A stretch of DNA of 64,000 bases from Citrobacter werkmanii NBRC 105721 (GCA_000759755.1 BBMW01000005.1:248001-312000), one strand, 5' to 3'; positions 17,242 to 27,263 are shown, numbered from the stretch's first letter. Numbers and translations are program-made. Notes: a model not told the origin generated them from the sequence alone.

Positions 17242-18038
17242 ATGAAGTCCAGTTCGGTATTTCCAGATTTTGTCAGTTATGCAACGAGACAGATTACAAG
17301 AAAGCGGAACGACCAGCAATGGCCCAAATCGGCACTGATCTTCCAAGGAACGTTCGCTGAAACTGTAAAAAGAAGAGGGCGGACAAACCTGACACTTCAG
17401 GCTAATCGCGATAGAAGAACTCTTCAGAAGCGATAAGTTAGTAGTGGTGTCAACCAATGTCCAAATGCCAGCAAACGAAAGACTAATGGGGACTTAATTC
17501 TATGTCTTTATGCGAATCACTTAATTTAACATAATATACATTATGCGCACTAACGTCAGGTAACGAGAATTGTAGCCGATTGGTGCAGTAGTTAGTTCGC
17601 ATAACAGTTGGATTGTCTTGCGCCCTCTGGTTCAGATTGAGGAAGTCTCCAGCTAAGCTCTCACTGCGTTCGAGAGATTGTGCTCGTGGTGATTTCTTCA
17701 TTCACCTGACCGACATCATCAAAATCTGTTTCGTCTTTTAGCTTGTCCAAGCCTCTGCATTAGCTGGATGTGATTCTGGTTACTGCAAACTGGAACACTT
17801 CTTCTTTGCTTCGGCTATGTGCCCACTTCGGCATTAGTTGATTTTGGATTCTTCTGATGCGTCAGTTGTGGTTTCATTATTTTGGGAAATGATGACCACG
17901 CAAAAACTGATATTCGGCTATGCCGATATGCGCAGAGATTCGTTGTACTGCCCAACGTTAAACTTCGTAGCACTGGTGAGATTCCAGTAAGCACGCCAAT
18001 CTTGTTTACAATTTGAAGATTCTAGACACTGACAATTG
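17242..18038. other. Gene-poor, degenerate terminus sequence around dif
   Basis: About 800 bp with no convincing gene. It holds dif (17524..17551) and short broken frames on the reverse strand, for example an acidic stretch GLDKLKDETDFDDVGQVNEE encoded near 17680..17750, which may be remnant coding DNA that I cannot identify. A 72-codon open frame at 17483..17701 on the reverse strand spans the dif site and is not credible as a gene. Base composition is more AT-rich than the flanking genes. Confidence 0.6.
17524..17551 (-). other. dif: dif site for XerCD chromosome dimer resolution
   Basis: The 28-bp site on the reverse strand reads, in parts, AGTGCGCATAA (XerC arm, 11 bp), TGTATA (6-bp centre) and TTATGTTAAAT (XerD arm, 11 bp). 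These match the E. coli dif core apart from variation at the first base of the XerC arm. XerC and XerD recombine here, activated by FtsK at the septum, to resolve chromosome dimers. Its position near hipBA and digH and left of a TerC-like site agrees with the E. coli terminus. Confidence 0.96.
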
Positions 18039-18247
18039 TTATACAAAGTACCTACGATTTGAAATGCCATTTTCACCACGTACAGTATATCCGACACGCT
18101 CTATCGCCTGATTCAGGCTGTCCATTTCATCAAGATTAGTAACTTCGATTAATATATCGACACTGGTTTAGCTGATAATCCCGGCACCGAGGTGCTACCA
18201 ATATGATGAATTTGGGATATTACTTTACCAAGAGTCATCTGAGACAT
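18039..18247 (-). pseudogene. Truncated and frameshifted GrpB (UPF0157) family gene
   Basis: On the reverse strand one frame gives MSQMTLGKVISQ then IHHIGSTSVPGLSAKP, the hallmark of GrpB-family nucleotidyltransferase-like proteins. After the codon for that proline the frame breaks. Restoring one base gives DILIEVTNLDEMDSLNQAIE and then RVGYTVRGENGISNRRYFV followed by a stop. Family members have about 165-180 residues, so roughly the first 25 and last 80 are missing. It follows a GNAT gene by 24 bp in the same direction; GrpB and GNAT domains often occur together. Confidence 0.8.
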
Positions 18248-18271
18248 CGCTTACTTTCCGAAAAACGGTAA

Positions 18272-18796
18272 TCAAATTGCCACCCTCCGATACAGGATGT
18301 GTTGTGCTAACCGGTGATCAGAGGGCAACGCGGGATGCACGAACTCTTCAGTTTTATTCATGCCCAACCGTATCATCAGACGCTCTGACGGTTTATTCAG
18401 CACCGACGTAAATGAAACCACCTCACTTAACGCCAGCTCCTCGAAAGCATACGTCAGGCACGCCTCGGCGGCCTCCAATGCAAGCCCTTGATGCCAGTAG
18501 GATTTAGCAAGACGCCAGCCTATTTCGGTACAGGGTGAAAAGTGAAATTTATCAGTTTGTGGATGTAAACCTACACACCCCACAAACTGGTGTGTTTCTT
18601 TAAGTTCAACGGCCCAGAATCCCCAGCCGCGCTCTGTAATGCCTTCCTGGAATCTGGCAGCCAGGTTGTCGCTTTCCGTTCGTTGCAGCGGAGCCGGAAA
18701 AAAACGCATCACGTCCGGATCGGCATTTAACGCGGCAAACGGGGCTTTGTCTTTGGCTTCCCACGGGCGTAAAATCAGTCTTGATGTTTCCAGCAT
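18272..18796 (-). CDS. GNAT-family N-acetyltransferase (RimJ/RimL type)
   Basis: A 174-residue acetyltransferase beginning with the typical LETSRLILRPWEAKDKAPF and containing the acetyl-CoA-binding region EIGWRLAKSYWHQGLALEAA and the C-terminal SVLNKPSERLMIRLGM. The ATG at 18796 has a strong AGGAGAAGGG ribosome site; the longer frame to 18823 lacks one. Proteins of this class acetylate the N-terminus of ribosomal proteins or small amines, but the substrate here is unknown. It is divergent from tam. The grpB remnant downstream may once have been its partner. Confidence 0.85.
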   Translation of the reverse strand: MLETSRLILRPWEAKDKAPFAALNADPDVMRFFPAPLQRTESDNLAARFQEGITERGWGFWAVELKETHQFVGCVGLHPQTDKFHFSPCTEIGWRLAKSYWHQGLALEAAEACLTYAFEELALSEVVSFTSVLNKPSERLMIRLGMNKTEEFVHPALPSDHRLAQHILYRRVAI

Positions 18797-18905
18797 ATTT
18801 CTGCCCTTCTCCTGTATTTTCATATAATCTTCTAAAAGAAATGGCTCATCGGCAAGGACTTATGTAACCCTTTCCGCCTTTTTCTCTCATACTGGAGATT
18901 CATTC

Positions 18906-19664
18906 ATGGCCGACTGGAATCCTTCGCTTTATCTGCAATATGAAACTGAACGTTCAAGACCCGCTGCGGATTTACTCAGCAGAGTGGCGTTAGAGAATGT
19001 CCATTCAGTCGTCGATCTTGGCTGTGGTCCGGGAAACAGTACGGCATTACTGCATCAGCGCTGGCCCTCGGCTGTAATAACAGGGATTGATACCTCACCC
19101 GCCATGCTTAATGAGGCGCGCAAGGCATTACCAACATGCCGCTTTATTGAAGCGGATATCTGTAAATTCCAGACAGAGCAGCCTCTTGAACTGCTATATG
19201 CAAATGCATCGTTGCAGTGGGTTCCCGATCACTATGATTTGTTCCCGCATCTGGTATCGCTACTGACTCACAATGGCGTGCTGGCTGTACAAATGCCGGA
19301 TAACTGGCTGGAGCCAACGCATGTTTTGATGCGTGAAGTGGCTTATGAACAAGGTTACCCTGACCGGGGCCGCTCGCCGCTTCCTGGCGTACACGCCTAC
19401 TATGACATTTTGGCTGAAGCGGGCTGTGAGGTGGATATCTGGCGCACAACGTATTATCACGTTATGGATTCACATCAGTCGATTATCGACTGGGTAAGCT
19501 CAACGGGCCTGCGGCCTTGGTTACAGGATTTGAGCGAAAATGAGCAACATCTTTACCTGGCACGTTATCATGAACTGCTTCAGGAACAATATCCTCTGCA
19601 GGAAAACGGTAAAATTTTGCTGGCCTTTCCGCGGTTATTTATCGTAGCCAGACGCAATGATTAA
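18906..19664 (+). CDS. tam: Trans-aconitate 2-methyltransferase
   Basis: SAM-dependent methyltransferase of 252 residues that methylates trans-aconitate, a toxic isomer formed from cis-aconitate that inhibits aconitase. Motif [16 protein letters not shown] (about 37-51), the acidic IEADI motif and the family-specific [17 protein letters not shown] are clear, and the whole protein aligns with E. coli Tam. It keeps the E. coli neighbourhood with yneE and uxaB. Cytoplasmic; in E. coli it is expressed in stationary phase under RpoS. Confidence 0.93.
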   Translation: MADWNPSLYLQYETERSRPAADLLSRVALENVHSVVDLGCGPGNSTALLHQRWPSAVITGIDTSPAMLNEARKALPTCRFIEADICKFQTEQPLELLYANASLQWVPDHYDLFPHLVSLLTHNGVLAVQMPDNWLEPTHVLMREVAYEQGYPDRGRSPLPGVHAYYDILAEAGCEVDIWRTTYYHVMDSHQSIIDWVSSTGLRPWLQDLSENEQHLYLARYHELLQEQYPLQENGKILLAFPRLFIVARRND

Positions 19665-19794
19665 GCGTTTATTATAAGTGCATCACAGGAGATAACTATC
19701 TGCCATGCGCGCCCTCGCCTTTTTATCATGAGGATCTAGTGGCAAAGCCCGTCATCTGCTAGTGTCTGGCAACGTGTTTCTGACGGGAGTTGTC

Positions 19795-20175
19795 ATGTCT
19801 AAAGTCTACATTGGTGGCTGTCTGTGTGGTTCGATTCGTTTCGCAGCCAGCAGTCCAAATAATTCCCATACCTGCTCCTGCGATATATGTCGGAAACATA
19901 CGGGTGCACCGACCGTCGTCTGGATTGAGTTTAATGCAGAAAATGTAACGTGGACGGGTCAAGGCGGAAAACCGACAACCTGGCGCTCTTCTGAGGCGTC
20001 AAGTCGGGCATTTTGTCCACAGTGCGGCAGTTCTGTAGGCGCCATTGATGACGCCCCGGTTATTGCACTGTTAGCTGGCGCTTTTGACGATCCTGACGAT
20101 GAAGACCTGGCGCCGGAATTTCATTCTTTTTCAGATATGCAACCTACATGGTGGCAAAAGAATGTAACTAAGTGA
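19795..20175 (+). CDS. GFA-family (glutathione-dependent formaldehyde-activating enzyme-like) protein
   Basis: A 126-residue zinc protein of the Gfa/CENP-V family. The zinc-binding cysteines are in place: CLCGSIRF near the start, CSCDICRKHTG around residue 30, and FCPQCGS around 75. Family members have been proposed to form S-hydroxymethylglutathione, but this is not established for most. The ATG at 19795 follows a GGGAG ribosome site; the longer frame from 19762 does not. It lies between tam and yneE and overlaps the convergent yneE by 8 bp at the 3' ends. Confidence 0.87.
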   Translation: MSKVYIGGCLCGSIRFAASSPNNSHTCSCDICRKHTGAPTVVWIEFNAENVTWTGQGGKPTTWRSSEASSRAFCPQCGSSVGAIDDAPVIALLAGAFDDPDDEDLAPEFHSFSDMQPTWWQKNVTK

Positions 20176-21082
20176 GTTGGTAATGCTTATCTGGAATGTG
20201 TTTTGCTGGCACGTTTGTTTCATCGTTCATCTGCAGCAAGTCGATTTCAATCGCATTGCAAATCGCATCCAGCGGCAGGTCATTGTTTTCTGTGCCAAAC
20301 GGGTCTTCCAGCTCTTCTGCCAGCGTATCGAGAGAAATAAAAGTATAGGAAATCAGCACTGAGATAAACGGCGTCATATAGTGCAGATCTACCACCAACG
20401 CGAAAGGTAACATAATACAAAACAGGTATACCGTTCGATGAAGTATCAGAGTGTAAGCAAATGGCACTGGGGTATTCGCGATCCGCTCGCACCCTGCAAG
20501 TACCGCCGACATATCATTTAACCTATTGTTTAAACTATGGAATAATATATCTGACAGTTGACCATTGCGCCGACGTACAGCCAACCATTCCCCCATCAGC
20601 AACAGAATGCGGTTTGCAGGCGACTGTGAGGCGAACACGGTCAGTAAATCTGCCTCACTCAGATATTTCGCTAACGGCTCAGCCTGGGGCTGGCGGCGTA
20701 ACGTCATGCGTAAACAGTGGGCAAAGGCGATTTGCAGACGAACAAACTGACCCAGTTCGACGTCGTCCGGCAAGGTGGTTTTTACTTCACGTAGCAGCGA
20801 TCGGGAAGCAATCATCAACTGCCCCCACAAGTGTCGAGCCTCAACATAACGTGAATAACAGGCGTTATTGCGAAAGCCTAAAAAGATTGCAATCGCCACG
20901 CCGAGAATGCTGAACGGCGCCAGGGTAAATTTGATGCCCAGCATCGTATACCACGGCAGCATGATAATAACGGCGATGGAGAGCAGGAAGTTCAGCAGCA
21001 GGCGTGAAAAAATTTTAGATAATACCGACCCATGCCAGACGAATATCAGGCGCAGCCAGTGTTGTTGGGGACGAACGATCAT
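20168..21082 (-). CDS. yneE: Bestrophin-family inner-membrane protein YneE
   Basis: A 304-residue bestrophin/UPF0187 family membrane protein, related to pentameric anion or cation channels. It begins with the family's IVRPQQHWLRLIFVWHGSVL and carries membrane helices around residues 25-65 and 205-250. The acidic C-terminal part (EELEDPFGTENNDLPLDAI) contains the Ca-clasp-like and PFG region typical of bestrophins. It keeps the E. coli position between tam and uxaB. Transport specificity in E. coli is not settled. The Ter site lies about 150 bp upstream of its start. Confidence 0.9.
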   Translation of the reverse strand: MIVRPQQHWLRLIFVWHGSVLSKIFSRLLLNFLLSIAVIIMLPWYTMLGIKFTLAPFSILGVAIAIFLGFRNNACYSRYVEARHLWGQLMIASRSLLREVKTTLPDDVELGQFVRLQIAFAHCLRMTLRRQPQAEPLAKYLSEADLLTVFASQSPANRILLLMGEWLAVRRRNGQLSDILFHSLNNRLNDMSAVLAGCERIANTPVPFAYTLILHRTVYLFCIMLPFALVVDLHYMTPFISVLISYTFISLDTLAEELEDPFGTENNDLPLDAICNAIEIDLLQMNDETNVPAKHIPDKHYQLT

Positions 21083-21235
21083 GGTTATCTTCGGAAAAAT
21101 GTGAAACTCGTCACATTAAACGCGAACGTGATCAATGTTGCAAGCTCATCGTAACACTATTTAAACATCTTTCCCTCCTGCTGAACGGACGATGCGTTGA
21201 AGCGACAGACTGTCACTCTAAAAGTAGAAATCCAT

Positions 21236-21253
21236 AGTATGTTGTAACTAAGC
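21236..21253 (+). other. Tus-binding replication termination site (TerC-like)
   Basis: The forward strand reads AGTATGTTGTAACTAAGC, matching the Ter consensus AGNATGTTGTAAYTAAA over nearly its whole length including the conserved G that pairs with C(6). The conserved-G end faces low coordinates, so forks travelling in the direction of increasing coordinates should be arrested, i.e. forks that have passed dif. E. coli TerC occupies the same neighbourhood near uxaB. Confidence 0.92.
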
Positions 21254-21262
21254 TATGCCTGT

Positions 21263-21285
21263 AAAAAACCCGGCCTGAGCCGGGT
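21263..21285 (-). terminator. Terminator after uxaB
   Basis: On the reverse strand ACCCGGC, a 4-nt loop and GCCGGGT are followed by a run of six T residues, 8 bp past the uxaB stop. A textbook Rho-independent terminator. Confidence 0.88.
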
Positions 21286-21292
21286 CAGCGTA

Positions 21293-22744
21293 TTAGCACA
21301 GAGGTTTAACAGCTTCTCGCATGCCGTTTAGCAGAATGCTATCCAGATCGGCAGTCACCTGTTCCACCAATCCAGAAACTTCCGTCAGATCCTGTTCCCA
21401 GTGTTCTGTAACGGCCAGCACAGCTTTAACCAAATCTTCAGTGCTTATCTGACGGTCATGATGCTGGGACCAAAGCTGTTGAAAACGCGTCATCCAGTGC
21501 GCATCATCCTGAACCGGGTAAGACTCACCGTTACGCTCTCCACGGTAGAACGCAATCAACGCGGCAAGCGCAAATGTCAGACGCGCAGGCAGTTTACCGC
21601 TGGCCAGTTGCCCCGCCAGCAGTTGCGGCAAGATGCGAGTGCGGAATTTAGTCATGCCGTTCAGGGCAATCGACAACAGCTGATGTTTGATATACGGGTT
21701 GCAGAATCGACCTGTCACCGCGCTGGCAAAAGACGCCAGCTCATCGCGTGGTAAATCCAGCACTGGAATAATTTCTTCATAGATCGCTTTTTCCACGAAG
21801 GCGCGAATCTCCGCGTCATTCATGGCCTCCCCCACGGTATCCAACCCAGCCTGCCAGGCAACGGGAACCAATGCAGTATGTGCGCCGTTGAGAATCGCCA
21901 CTTTCCGTTCTTTATACGGTTTGATGTCATCAACAATCAGAACATTCAGCGGATATTTATCCAGACGCAGCTCAGAGGCTAATGACTTCGGCCCCTGAAT
22001 AACGAACAGATAGAAGTGTTCAGCCGTATCAAGGAATGCATCATGATAGCCAAGCTCAGCTTCAAGTTGCGCTACTTCGTCACGCGGATAACCGGTAACA
22101 ATGCGGTCCACCAGCGTGGAACAAAATGCGTTGGCTTGATCCAGCCACTGAATAAATGCTTCCGGTAGCGCCCACTCCTGAGCGTAGCGCAGGACCAGTT
22201 CACGCAGCGCATCACCGTTATAATCAATCAGTTCGCAGGGAATGATTATCCAGCCTTTATCCGACGCACCATTAAAATGGCTGAACCGCTCGAACAGCAG
22301 TCGGGTCAGTTTAGCGGGATAACTCACCGCCGGTGCATCCTCAAACTTATCGCCCGCGTGGTAACTGATGCCGGCTTCGGTGGTATTGGAGAAAACAAAA
22401 CGCATATCAGGGTTATGCGCCAGCTTCAGGAACTCATCGTACTCACTATAGACGCTGATCTCGCGATTAACCGAACGAATTAAACGGGCATCGCTCACGG
22501 CTTCGCCCTTCTCATTCAAACCACGAATGATGGTGGTATAAAGGCCGTCCTGTGTACTCAGTGATGGAGGAAAAGTACTTTCGATAGGCCGGACAATGAC
22601 CACACCAGAGTTAAGATCGGTATGCTCATTCAGCAGATCAACTTGCCAGTCAACGAAGGCGCGCAGGAAGTTTCCTTCACCAAACTGAATAATGCGTTCA
22701 GGATACTGAGCACCGGGGAAATCGCGACGATTTAAAGTTTGCAC
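21293..22744 (-). CDS. uxaB: Altronate oxidoreductase (tagaturonate reductase)
   Basis: NADH-dependent enzyme of 483 residues that reduces D-tagaturonate to D-altronate in galacturonate breakdown. It belongs to the long-chain mannitol dehydrogenase family: N-terminal nucleotide-binding region beginning [17 protein letters not shown] and the catalytic lysine region [16 protein letters not shown]. It aligns end to end with E. coli UxaB. A GntR-type palindrome 40 bp upstream suggests control by ExuR/UxuR. Other galacturonate genes (uxaCA, exuT) are not in the window, as in E. coli where uxaB is separate. Confidence 0.95.
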   Translation of the reverse strand: MQTLNRRDFPGAQYPERIIQFGEGNFLRAFVDWQVDLLNEHTDLNSGVVIVRPIESTFPPSLSTQDGLYTTIIRGLNEKGEAVSDARLIRSVNREISVYSEYDEFLKLAHNPDMRFVFSNTTEAGISYHAGDKFEDAPAVSYPAKLTRLLFERFSHFNGASDKGWIIIPCELIDYNGDALRELVLRYAQEWALPEAFIQWLDQANAFCSTLVDRIVTGYPRDEVAQLEAELGYHDAFLDTAEHFYLFVIQGPKSLASELRLDKYPLNVLIVDDIKPYKERKVAILNGAHTALVPVAWQAGLDTVGEAMNDAEIRAFVEKAIYEEIIPVLDLPRDELASFASAVTGRFCNPYIKHQLLSIALNGMTKFRTRILPQLLAGQLASGKLPARLTFALAALIAFYRGERNGESYPVQDDAHWMTRFQQLWSQHHDRQISTEDLVKAVLAVTEHWEQDLTEVSGLVEQVTADLDSILLNGMREAVKPLC

Positions 22745-22783
22745 AATGGGTTCCCTTTTTGATTAGTCATACAACCTGATTGA

Positions 22784-22794
22784 ATTGGTCCAAT
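22784..22794 (-). promoter_or_regulatory. Putative ExuR/UxuR operator upstream of uxaB
   Basis: The near-perfect palindrome ATTGGTCCAAT lies 40 bp upstream of the uxaB start codon. It resembles the ATTGGTATACCAAT-type operators bound by the hexuronate repressors ExuR and UxuR, but is shorter in the centre. Confidence 0.55.
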
Positions 22795-22850
22795 AGGTTA
22801 GCAAACTTTAATACATTGAAACCCTGTTTTGATCAATCCCCAGCGACAAA

Positions 22851-23378
22851 TTAGAGAGTTTTATAAAAAAGTGTTGTCCCGGTCAGCGTCCCGTCAGGCA
22901 TTTTGGCATAGTCAGGTATCACTCCTGCTTTTTGCCACCCGCACTTGTGGTAGAACAACTCTGCACCACTGCCCGTCGCCGTATCAAGTACCAGCAACGT
23001 TTTGCCCTTTTGACGCGCACAACTTTCCAGCTCGTTCATCAGTTCCCGGGCAATCCCGCTCCGCCGCGCTGAGGTATGAACCAGCAGTTTAGCGACATCG
23101 GCGCGATGAGGTTGGTTTTCAGGTTGATCGATAATGAGCTGGACGGTACCGACGAGCGTTCCTTGGGCATTCTGGGCGCCAAGAACAAGTCTTTCCCCAC
23201 GGGCAACGCTTTGCGCGACGTTCATCCAGAAAGGCCGTGATTTCTCACGATCAAAAGGCAGCATAAAGCTGACGGAGGCGCCGTCATTGACGCACTGTTC
23301 AAGGACATCGCTGAGCTCGTCGATTCTCGACACAATCTGTGCTGCACTCAGCATGAAGCAGGGTTTGCAGGAAGCCAT
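22851..23378 (-). CDS. GNAT-family N-acetyltransferase
   Basis: A 175-residue acetyltransferase. The acetyl-CoA-binding motif A is clear (VAKLLVHTSARRSGIARELMNELE, about 111-134), followed by LVLDTATGSGAELFYHKCGWQKAG, and the end LTGTTLFYKTL is typical of the group that includes proteins annotated as tabtoxin-resistance-like acetyltransferases. The first residues (MASCKPC) precede an in-frame internal ATG at MLSAAQ, so the start may be up to eight codons further in. In E. coli yneF occupies this interval. The substrate is unknown. Confidence 0.8.
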   Translation of the reverse strand: MASCKPCFMLSAAQIVSRIDELSDVLEQCVNDGASVSFMLPFDREKSRPFWMNVAQSVARGERLVLGAQNAQGTLVGTVQLIIDQPENQPHRADVAKLLVHTSARRSGIARELMNELESCARQKGKTLLVLDTATGSGAELFYHKCGWQKAGVIPDYAKMPDGTLTGTTLFYKTL

Positions 23379-23458
23379 TTTTTCTCCTTAGATTGACTCC
23401 CTTAGCATGCTTTTAACAACTACATAACACAAGGGGTTATATCATAGGATAATGTTAT

Positions 23459-23818
23459 CTATGGCTTATTCATTTGGATCACTAACCAGTGATATATAAC
23501 CGTGACAACGTAACGTTGCTGTTGTTCGTTAAGCGCCACACCCTGAGGAATGTCATGCCATTTTGCCAGACACCCCCGACAACAGGTCGCCGTCGCGTGT
23601 TGTGCGATGAATACCGGGTGACCACGCATTGGCGTCTGCTTCCCATCATTAGCGGGAAAAGCGGGAGCCAGTCGTTTGGCAATAAAATCGGCTGCATGTT
23701 GTTCAATAACCGGCGCCCCTTTATCCAGACAATACTGCCTTTCTTTCTGGCCGAGGCGAAACCGCGAGCGAAACGTCGATTTCGCCAGCCGGGCAAAAAG
23801 AGGGTCGAGCGTATTCAT
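23459..23818 (-). CDS. yneG: DUF4186 protein YneG
   Basis: A 119-residue cytoplasmic protein of unknown function, clearly the counterpart of E. coli YneG. It contains HPVFIAQHATATCCRGCLAK with a CCxxC group that could bind a metal. Its ATG shares a base with the glsB stop (TGATG), so it is translationally coupled and is the third gene of the sad-glsB-yneG unit. No enzymatic role is known. Confidence 0.9.
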   Translation of the reverse strand: MNTLDPLFARLAKSTFRSRFRLGQKERQYCLDKGAPVIEQHAADFIAKRLAPAFPANDGKQTPMRGHPVFIAQHATATCCRGCLAKWHDIPQGVALNEQQQRYVVTVIYHWLVIQMNKP

Positions 23819-24744
23819 CAGTAAACCGAGCGCCCCATTTGTTGCGTTAGTTGCTCCAGCGCGGCGATACCCGCCAGCGAATTTCCCGCTGGATCCAGTT
23901 CCGGGCTCCAGACAGCAATCGCCATCTCGTGTGGAACGATGGCCACGATACCGCCACCCACCCCAGATTTTGCCGGCAGGCCAACCCGCCAGGCAAATTC
24001 ACCCGCGTTCTGATACATACCGCTGGTCGCCATCAGCGCGTTGATTTGTCGGGCCTGCATCGGCGTAACCACGGGCTCCTCAAGATGGAAGGCATGGCCC
24101 TGATTCGCCAGAAATACGAAGGTTCGCGCCAGTTCCACACAGCTCATTTTCAATGCGCAGTAGTGAAAATAGTTTTGCAAAACAGTGGTCACGTCATGGT
24201 TAAAATTGCCGAACGATTTCATCAACCAGGCGATAGCGGCGTTACGTGCGGAATGTTCAAACTCAGATCGCGCCACCCTCGCATCGTAGGCGATATCCGG
24301 GACGCCGCTTAATGCCCGGACCACTTCCAGCATCCGTTGACGTGGGGCGCTCAGACGCCCTTGCAGCATGTCGCAAACCACCAGTGCCCCGGCGTTAATA
24401 AAGGGATTACGCGGGATACCCTGCTCCATTTCCAACTGCACCAGGGAATTAAAAGGATGACCGGATGGATCTTTGCCGACGCGTTGCCAAATCTCCTCTT
24501 CCTGATAGTGACGCATCGCCACGACCAGGCTTAAAACCTTCGAAATCGACTGAATAGAAAAGCGTTCTTGCGCATCCCCCGCCTGATAGTGCTGTCCATC
24601 GACGGTACAGATGGCGATACCCAGTTTGGAACCGTCGACAGAGGCTAATGCAGGTATATAGTCAGCGACTTTACCCTGACCGATCAGCGGACGAACCTGC
24701 TGCACAATGGTCTCTAAAATTGAATTGTCCATGGCCCTGGCCAC
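23818..24744 (-). CDS. glsB: Glutaminase 2
   Basis: Serine-dependent glutaminase converting L-glutamine to glutamate and ammonia, 308 residues from the GTG at 24744. Beta-lactamase-like family signatures are present: FSIQSISKV (catalytic Ser-x-x-Lys), [18 protein letters not shown] and the C-terminal SGVGGGIVA. The GTG start is preferred because AAGGAG lies 6 nt upstream and gives the same length as E. coli GlsB (YneH); an ATG four codons later is an alternative. It sits between sad and yneG with a 150-bp gap after sad. Confidence 0.93.
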   Translation of the reverse strand: MARAMDNSILETIVQQVRPLIGQGKVADYIPALASVDGSKLGIAICTVDGQHYQAGDAQERFSIQSISKVLSLVVAMRHYQEEEIWQRVGKDPSGHPFNSLVQLEMEQGIPRNPFINAGALVVCDMLQGRLSAPRQRMLEVVRALSGVPDIAYDARVARSEFEHSARNAAIAWLMKSFGNFNHDVTTVLQNYFHYCALKMSCVELARTFVFLANQGHAFHLEEPVVTPMQARQINALMATSGMYQNAGEFAWRVGLPAKSGVGGGIVAIVPHEMAIAVWSPELDPAGNSLAGIAALEQLTQQMGRSVY

Positions 24745-24895
24745 AACATGCTCCTTGCTCGCAGGTATGAAAGGCCTGCGAGTATAACAGAGCTGAATAC
24801 GCTGCGTCAGACCATTAGGTATCAGTGTACGAAGAGTCAATGACAGAAAATTTGCAGAAATAAGGCAGGTGCCCCCGACGGAGGCACCCTCACCT

Positions 24896-26284
24896 TCAGA
24901 GGCGGTTTTTCCAGACGGTCTGCACATTACAAAACTCATGCAGGCCAAAATGCGAAAGCTCGCGACCAAAGCCACTTTTCTTCACGCCGCCAAACGCTAC
25001 ACGGGCGTCGCTGGCGCTGTAGCCATTGATGAAGACGCCTCCACACTCCAGACGAGAGGCCATCTTCTGGGCCAGCGCGTCATCCGCAGTGAACACCGTG
25101 GCGGATAAACCAAAATCACTGTCATTCGCCAGTGCCAGGGCATGTTCCGCATTCCTGGCAACGGTGATCGCCGCAACCGGACCAAACAGCTCCTGACGGA
25201 AAGCCGTCATTTCTGGCGTTACGCCGCCCAGTACCGTCACGGCATAGTAATTGCCCTGACCTGCTATTTTTTCGCCCCCAAGGAGTAACTTCGCCCCTTC
25301 GGCCAGGGATGCTTCAACCTGCTGATGCAGTTCATCACGCAGATCAAATCGCGCCATCGGTCCGAGATCGTTTTCTTCGTTTAACGGATTGCCCATTTTG
25401 AGCGCGCTCGCGGCCGCCACAAACCGCGCAGTAAATTCTTCTGCAATTCCTTCTTCGATAATAAAGCGCTTCGCTGCCGCACAAACCTGCCCGGTATTCT
25501 GATAACGTCCGGTGACTGCCGCTTTAACTGCCAGATCGAGATCGGCATCATTGAGGACAATAAACGGATCGGAACCACCCAGTTCAAGTACGCATTTTTT
25601 CAGCGCCGCACCCGCCTGTGCACCAATCGCCGCACCGGCACGTACGCTACCCGTTACCGTTACCGCTGCGATACGCGGGTCGTTGATCATCTGACTGACT
25701 CCGGCGTTATCGGCATTTACCCAACCATAAACACCGGCAGGAACGCCTGCATCAGCAAAAACCTGCGCGATAATCGCAGCACAGCCGGTTACGTTAGGCG
25801 CATGCTTTAACAAATAGACATTTCCGGCCAGCAAAATCGGAATAGCACCACGCAGTACCTGCCACAACGGAAAATTCCACGGCATGATCGCCAGAATAGT
25901 TCCAACCGGGCGATACTCAATCACCGCCTGGTTATTTTCTACCAGCGTCGGTTCCGGGTTAAGCATCGCAGGTCCATGTTCGGCGTACCAGTCACACAAC
26001 GCGGCTGACTTGGCGACTTCACCCCGAGCCTGTTTGATAGGTTTGCCCATTTCACGTGAAATACACTGCGCCATCTCTTCCGCGCGATTACGCAGGGCCA
26101 GGCCGATTTGACGCAGCGTATGCGCACGGTGCGCGACGGTAGTCTGTTTCCATTCACTGTAGGCACTTGCGGCAAGACTCAGTGCCTGCGCAATCTCTTC
26201 GGTGCTGGCCCACGGCATCGCCGTCAGTCTTTCACCGCAGGTAGGATCAACCGAAATAGCATGTGTTGCTGCTGTGATAGTCAT
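24896..26284 (-). CDS. sad: Succinate semialdehyde dehydrogenase (NAD+)
   Basis: Aldehyde dehydrogenase of 462 residues that oxidises succinate semialdehyde to succinate in GABA and putrescine utilisation. The catalytic Glu is in LELGGSDPF and the catalytic Cys in [15 protein letters not shown]-binding [11 protein letters not shown] is intact. It matches E. coli Sad (YneI) throughout. The ATG at 26284 is 6 nt after GAGAGG; the longer frame to 26317 has no family similarity. It is divergent from the LysR gene ptrR, which is known to affect sad in E. coli. Confidence 0.94.
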   Translation of the reverse strand: MTITAATHAISVDPTCGERLTAMPWASTEEIAQALSLAASAYSEWKQTTVAHRAHTLRQIGLALRNRAEEMAQCISREMGKPIKQARGEVAKSAALCDWYAEHGPAMLNPEPTLVENNQAVIEYRPVGTILAIMPWNFPLWQVLRGAIPILLAGNVYLLKHAPNVTGCAAIIAQVFADAGVPAGVYGWVNADNAGVSQMINDPRIAAVTVTGSVRAGAAIGAQAGAALKKCVLELGGSDPFIVLNDADLDLAVKAAVTGRYQNTGQVCAAAKRFIIEEGIAEEFTARFVAAASALKMGNPLNEENDLGPMARFDLRDELHQQVEASLAEGAKLLLGGEKIAGQGNYYAVTVLGGVTPEMTAFRQELFGPVAAITVARNAEHALALANDSDFGLSATVFTADDALAQKMASRLECGGVFINGYSASDARVAFGGVKKSGFGRELSHFGLHEFCNVQTVWKNRL

Positions 26285-26387
26285 GGGTGCCTCTCTTTTA
26301 TCGCAGGGTATGGTCATATCATGAGCATATTTACTCTTCCTGAAAAATGAATAATATTAACCACACCATTCACGATTAGAGAATATT

Positions 26388-27263
26388 ATGGATCTTACGC
26401 AACTGGAAATGTTCAATGCCGTCGCGGAGACCGGCAGCATTACACAGGCCGCAGCGAAGGTGCATCGCGTGCCGTCCAATCTCACTACCCGTATTCGCCA
26501 ACTTGAGGCCGATCTTGGCGTCGATCTGTTTATTCGTGAAAACCAGCGTCTGCGGCTTTCGCCCTCCGGGCACAACTTTTTGCGCTACAGTCAACGGATC
26601 CTGGCGCTGGTAGAGGAAGCGAGAATGGTGGTCGCCGGAGATGAACCACAGGGCTTGTTTTCGCTCGGATCGCTGGAAAGCACCGCCGCGGTACGGATCC
26701 CTGCTACGTTGGCTGAATATAACCAACGTTATCCAAAAATTCAGTTTGCCCTGGCGACCGGTCCCTCAGGCACCATGCTGGACGGCGTGCTGGACGGCAC
26801 GTTGAACGCCGCTTTTGTCGATGGTCCCGTTGCCCACCCCGGACTTGAGGGTATTCCGGTCTATCGTGAAGAGATGATGATTGTCACCCCGCACGGTCAC
26901 CCTCCCATCCAGCGGGCCAGCGACGTCAACGGCTGCAGTATTTACGCGTTTCGCGCCAACTGTTCCTACCGCCGACATTTTGAAAGCTGGTTTCATGCCG
27001 ATCGCGCCATGCCGGGTACCATTCATGAAATGGAGTCATACCATGGGATGCTGGCCTGCGTTATTGCCGGTGCGGGTATCGCGCTAATTCCACGTTCGAT
27101 GCTGGAAAGTATGCCCGGACACCATCAGGTCAACGCCTGGCCGTTGAGCGAAAACTGGCGCTGGCTGAATACGTGGCTGGTCTGGCGAAGAGGTGCGATG
27201 ACAAGGCAGCTGGAAGCCTTTATCGAAGTGCTGGATCCTCAGTTGTCGCAGGATACGGATTAA
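26388..27263 (+). CDS. ptrR: LysR-family regulator PtrR (YneJ)
   Basis: A 291-residue LysR regulator nearly identical in layout to E. coli YneJ, renamed PtrR for its role in putrescine-related control of sad. The HTH ([20 protein letters not shown]) is at residues about 10-35 and the effector domain carries [16 protein letters not shown]. It is divergent from sad with a 103-bp shared promoter region. Its last four bases overlap the end of the convergent DeoR-type gene, so the acid-sugar island begins directly at its 3' end. Confidence 0.9.
   Translation: MDLTQLEMFNAVAETGSITQAAAKVHRVPSNLTTRIRQLEADLGVDLFIRENQRLRLSPSGHNFLRYSQRILALVEEARMVVAGDEPQGLFSLGSLESTAAVRIPATLAEYNQRYPKIQFALATGPSGTMLDGVLDGTLNAAFVDGPVAHPGLEGIPVYREEMMIVTPHGHPPIQRASDVNGCSIYAFRANCSYRRHFESWFHADRAMPGTIHEMESYHGMLACVIAGAGIALIPRSMLESMPGHHQVNAWPLSENWRWLNTWLVWRRGAMTRQLEAFIEVLDPQLSQDTD

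Noticed and set aside
1-17523. KOPS (GGGNAGGG) polarity as extra support for dif
   Set aside because: Reading by eye I found only near-matches on either side, so no statement on polarity is made; it needs a whole-genome count.
17483-17701. 72-codon reverse open frame across dif
   Set aside because: It spans the dif site, has no ribosome site and no recognisable family.
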